Shown: one piece after another, positions 4,429-6,910 of the stretch
Numbering within the stretch: the first letter of the stretch is position 1
How the letters are laid out: the number at the start of each line of letters is the position of its first letter
NCBI GenBank assembly: GCA_024639625.1
Contig: JAHEIA010000170.1
Coordinates: 1-6,910, forward strand
From: Chromatiales bacterium
GTDB taxonomy: Bacteria; Pseudomonadota; Gammaproteobacteria; Chromatiales; Chromatiaceae
Direction of reading: 5' to 3'
Length of the DNA stretch: 6,910 nt
Position numbers and translations under genes: made by a program
The notes under the pieces: generated by a model
Database searches by the model: none
The model's input: the letters and a program-made list of their open reading frames with translations, nothing else
What the model was told of the DNA's origin: nothing

Positions 4429-6615
4429 ATGCAAAGACGACAAGGAATCAGCAACACGTGGCGGGCCGGCGCCTTTCTTGCCCTGACCCTGTGCGCAACG
4501 CTCACCTGGGGGGCCGGTTTGCTGCAGCCAATCGACGGCAGCCTGCCACCGCTCGAGATCGAGGAGCACCGAGTGGAGGTCGTCCTCGAGGACGGTTACG
4601 CGATCACCAAGGTCGAGCAGGTCTTCCGCAATCCGCACAATCGAGATCTGGAGGCTCAGTATTCGTTTCCCGTCCCCGAGCATGGTTCGGTGGCGGAGTT
4701 TACCCTTTGGATCGACGGCAATCCGGTGACCGGCGAGGTGCTCGAGCGCAAGCAGGCGCGCCAGGTGTACGAGGAGGAAAAGGCAGCCGGTCGCGACGCC
4801 GGGGTAACCGAAAAGGACGGCTACAAGACCTTCGAGGTCCGGGTGTTCCCGGTGCGTCCCGGTGTGGACACCCGCGTTCGGCTGGTATACCTGCAACCCG
4901 TGCGGGTCGATGCCGGTATCGGGCGTTATGTCTATCCGCTGGAGGAAGGTGGAGTAGACGAGCAGAAGCTGGCCTTCTGGACCGCCAACGAAAAGGTCAT
5001 GGGCCGCTTCGGCTTTGATCTGCAGATCAAATCCAGCTACCCGGTGGACGCGGTGCGTGTACCGAACCAACCAAGCGCGCAGATTCAGCAGCACGGCGCG
5101 GGCGAGTGGAAGGTCCACTTAAGTCACGGTGGTGGGCGCGGCAACGCCGGGGTGCAGAGCACTGCTGGGGCTGTCGCGGCAGAGCTGGAGCGAGAATCCA
5201 CAGAGGCTCAGGTGTTAGCCGCAACCACAGCTTCGGGGGGGGTGGCGCTAGAACCGGAACAAGGACCTACAGGGGTCCAATCGCCAGGTGCCTCCGCGGG
5301 CGCCATGGGCGCGGCCTTCAAGCTGGATCACGACCTGGTGGTGTACTGGCGGCACGCGCCCGACCTACCGGGAAGCGTCGACCTGGTCGCTCACAAGCCC
5401 GGAGGGCAGAAACGCGGCACCTTCATGCTGGTGGTGACTCCGGGTGACGATCTACAGCCCATCACGGAAGGCCGCGATTGGGTCTTTGTCCTGGATATGT
5501 CCGGGTCGATGCGGGGTAAGTACGCGACCCTCGCGGATGGCGTGCAGCGCGCGCTGGAGAAGATGCGTCCCGACGACCGATTCCGTATCGTGCTGTTCAA
5601 TAACCGCTCGCGGGAGCTTACCTCGGGGTTCGTCGAGGCCAGCGCCGAGAACGTAGCGCGTTACAGCCAGGATGTCGCGGTGATCTCGCCCGGGGGTAGT
5701 ACCAACCTGTACGCGGGTATTCAGAAGGGGCTCAAGAGCCTGCATGCGGACCGCACCAGCGCCCTGGTGCTGGTGACCGACGGTGTGGCCAACGTCGGTG
5801 AGACCGCTCAGCGCAAGTTCATCGAGTTGATCGAGCGAAAGGATATCCGGTTGTTCACCATGATCATGGGGAACAGCGCCAACCGGCCGTTGCTTGAAGC
5901 AATCACCAAGGCGTCGAACGGCTTCGCGCTGAGCATCTCCAACAGCGACGACGTCGTCGGACAACTACTGGCGGCAACCAGCAAGGTGTCCCACCAGGCG
6001 TTGCACGGCGTCAAGCTGGATATTGACGGTGTGAAGACCGGGGATCTTACCCCGCAGACCATCGGCAGTCTCTACCGGGGGCAGCAGTTGGTCGTCTTTG
6101 GTCATTATTGGGGTGACGGCGTGGCGGACGTCGAACTCACGGGCCGAATCTCCGGTGAGAAGAAGGTCTATCGGACTCAGTTTCCGTTTCCGCGGGCGGC
6201 GGACGAGAACCCGGAGATCGAACGCCTGTGGGCCTACGCCCGGATCGAGGAGGCCATCGAAGAGATCGACAATTTCGGCGAAGAGCCCGACCTGAAACAG
6301 GCGGTCGTGGATCTGGGCGTGGAATACGGCCTGGTGACTGACTACACGGCCATGCTCGTCGTCCGCGACGAGGTCTTCGAGCGACGGGGGATCAAGCGCA
6401 GCAATCGGGCACGTCTTGCGCTCGAGCATGCCGCCCAGCAACAGCGAGCGCAGCGCAGCGCGGTGTCGCGGCGGGTCGATACCCAGCAGCCGATGTACAC
6501 CTCCAAGCGGGCCAGCCATAGCGGCGGGGGGGCTCTCGATGTTTGGAGTCTGTTGCTGCTCCTGCCTCTGGTTTGGCTCCTCTGGCAGTCGAGAAGATGG
6601 GCGCATACAGCCTAG
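4429..6615 (+). CDS. Secreted VIT and vWA domain protein with GlyGly-CTERM tail
   Basis: Predicted exported or surface protein, 728 aa. GGAG (4419-4422) lies 6 nt before the ATG. Residues 1-29 form a Sec signal peptide (basic MQRRQ...WR, hydrophobic AGAFLALTLCATLTW, possible cut after WGA). A VIT domain follows (about 38-165: IEEHRVEVVLEDGYAITKVEQVFRNP, then YSFPVPE and LERKQARQVYEEEKAAGRDAG). The vWA domain (about 348-520) has an intact metal site: DMSGS (D356, S358, S360), T425 in GGSTNLY and D451 in VTDG. The conserved LGVEYGLVTDYTAMLVV follows at 629-645. Residues 231-296 are a Gly/Ala/Glu-rich low-complexity insert. The end, SGGGALDVWSLLLLLPLVWLLWQSRR (698-723), has the Gly motif, single helix and basic stop of a GlyGly-CTERM signal, and the overlapping next gene encodes the matching protease. 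The ligand or adhesion target is unknown. Confidence 0.93.
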   Translation: MQRRQGISNTWRAGAFLALTLCATLTWGAGLLQPIDGSLPPLEIEEHRVEVVLEDGYAITKVEQVFRNPHNRDLEAQYSFPVPEHGSVAEFTLWIDGNPVTGEVLERKQARQVYEEEKAAGRDAGVTEKDGYKTFEVRVFPVRPGVDTRVRLVYLQPVRVDAGIGRYVYPLEEGGVDEQKLAFWTANEKVMGRFGFDLQIKSSYPVDAVRVPNQPSAQIQQHGAGEWKVHLSHGGGRGNAGVQSTAGAVAAELERESTEAQVLAATTASGGVALEPEQGPTGVQSPGASAGAMGAAFKLDHDLVVYWRHAPDLPGSVDLVAHKPGGQKRGTFMLVVTPGDDLQPITEGRDWVFVLDMSGSMRGKYATLADGVQRALEKMRPDDRFRIVLFNNRSRELTSGFVEASAENVARYSQDVAVISPGGSTNLYAGIQKGLKSLHADRTSALVLVTDGVANVGETAQRKFIELIERKDIRLFTMIMGNSANRPLLEAITKASNGFALSISNSDDVVGQLLAATSKVSHQALHGVKLDIDGVKTGDLTPQTIGSLYRGQQLVVFGHYWGDGVADVELTGRISGEKKVYRTQFPFPRAADENPEIERLWAYARIEEAIEEIDNFGEEPDLKQAVVDLGVEYGLVTDYTAMLVVRDEVFERRGIKRSNRARLALEHAAQQQRAQRSAVSRRVDTQQPMYTSKRASHSGGGALDVWSLLLLLPLVWLLWQSRRWAHTA

Positions 6616-6910
6616 TTGCCCGATGCTGCAAACAGTCGGGGCGCCACCGCAGCTTTTTGTTGCCGTGGCGTTCTCTCGCCTTGGCAGGCGTCGCCTTGAT
6701 CCTCTTCCAATCCCTGGGGGCCGCGCCGGCTGCCTGGGTCTTCGATCGAGCCGCGATCACCCAGGGCGAGTGGTGGCGGCTGGTCACCGGACACTGGGTC
6801 CACAGCGACTTGCCGCACGCCCTGTGGGACATCGGTGCACTGGTGCTGCTCGGGTTGCTCTTCGAGAATCGGTTGCGGACCCGTCTGTTGGCCGCGCTCG
6901 GCATCGGCAC
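6597..6910 (+). CDS. rrtA: Rhombosortase, rhomboid-family intramembrane protease (3' end outside window)
   Basis: Predicted intramembrane serine protease that cleaves GlyGly-CTERM tails; 104 codons are visible. ATG (6597-6599) lies inside the end of the VIT/vWA gene (19-nt overlap, different frame), with only GAGAAG before it, so translational coupling is likely. A basic N-terminus is followed by helix 1 (about 25-49, LALAGVALILFQSLGAAPAAW), then GEWWRLVTGHWVH (57-69) and LPHALWDIGALVLLGLLFE (72-90), the characteristic rhombosortase block H69-x4-H74-x3-D78. Rhomboids such as GlpG have HxxxN here, so D78 stands where Asn is usual. The catalytic Ser and His lie beyond the window. The adjacent GlyGly-CTERM gene strongly supports the call over a generic rhomboid. 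Confidence 0.88.
   Translation, partial: MGAYSLVARCCKQSGRHRSFLLPWRSLALAGVALILFQSLGAAPAAWVFDRAAITQGEWWRLVTGHWVHSDLPHALWDIGALVLLGLLFENRLRTRLLAALGIG

Noticed and set aside
4246..5118. 290-codon minus-strand ORF
   Set aside because: Antisense shadow of the VIT/vWA gene running through the operator region.

Overview
The window looks like chromosomal DNA of a high-GC gammaproteobacterium. The evidence is an E. coli-like TrkH of the same length and termini, a GlyGly-CTERM protein next to a rhombosortase (a pairing largely restricted to Proteobacteria, mostly gamma), and strong Shine-Dalgarno sites with GTG and TTG starts. The genus cannot be named from the sequence.

Left end (1-376): the last 35 codons of an unidentified plus-strand gene converge on a small minus-strand hypothetical gene.

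Riboswitch and trkH block (631-3091): a sigma70-like promoter is followed at once by an RNA matching the SAM-II riboswitch aptamer (H-type pseudoknot, 668-716) and then a strong intrinsic terminator (741-780). The 3' core of the aptamer, GCTAAAG, is exactly complementary to CTTTAGC in the terminator, which gives a ready antiterminator/terminator switch. No methionine or SAM gene follows. The next gene on the strand, 270 nt on, is trkH, a potassium-uptake channel subunit, followed by an unrecognised hydrophilic helical protein. Either SAM controls an unexpected transport operon, or the switch is orphaned or makes a small RNA.

Gene-poor stretch (3092-3567): about 480 bp with one good hairpin and no convincing gene.

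Regulator and surface-protein block (3568-6910): a minus-strand TetR-family repressor faces a plus-strand operon of a 728-residue secreted VIT/von Willebrand A protein ending in a GlyGly-CTERM tail and, overlapping by 19 nt, the start of a rhombosortase (rrtA, cut by the window end). The control region between them holds four copies of the palindrome TGAAC-N3-GTTCA. The first coincides with the -35 box of a consensus-like promoter, the second with its start point, and two more lie in the leader. A possible 14-codon leader ORF with a perfect AGGAGG ends inside the fourth site. The simplest reading is a self-contained, repressor-controlled module that exports a metal-binding adhesion-type protein and processes its C-terminus with its own intramembrane protease.
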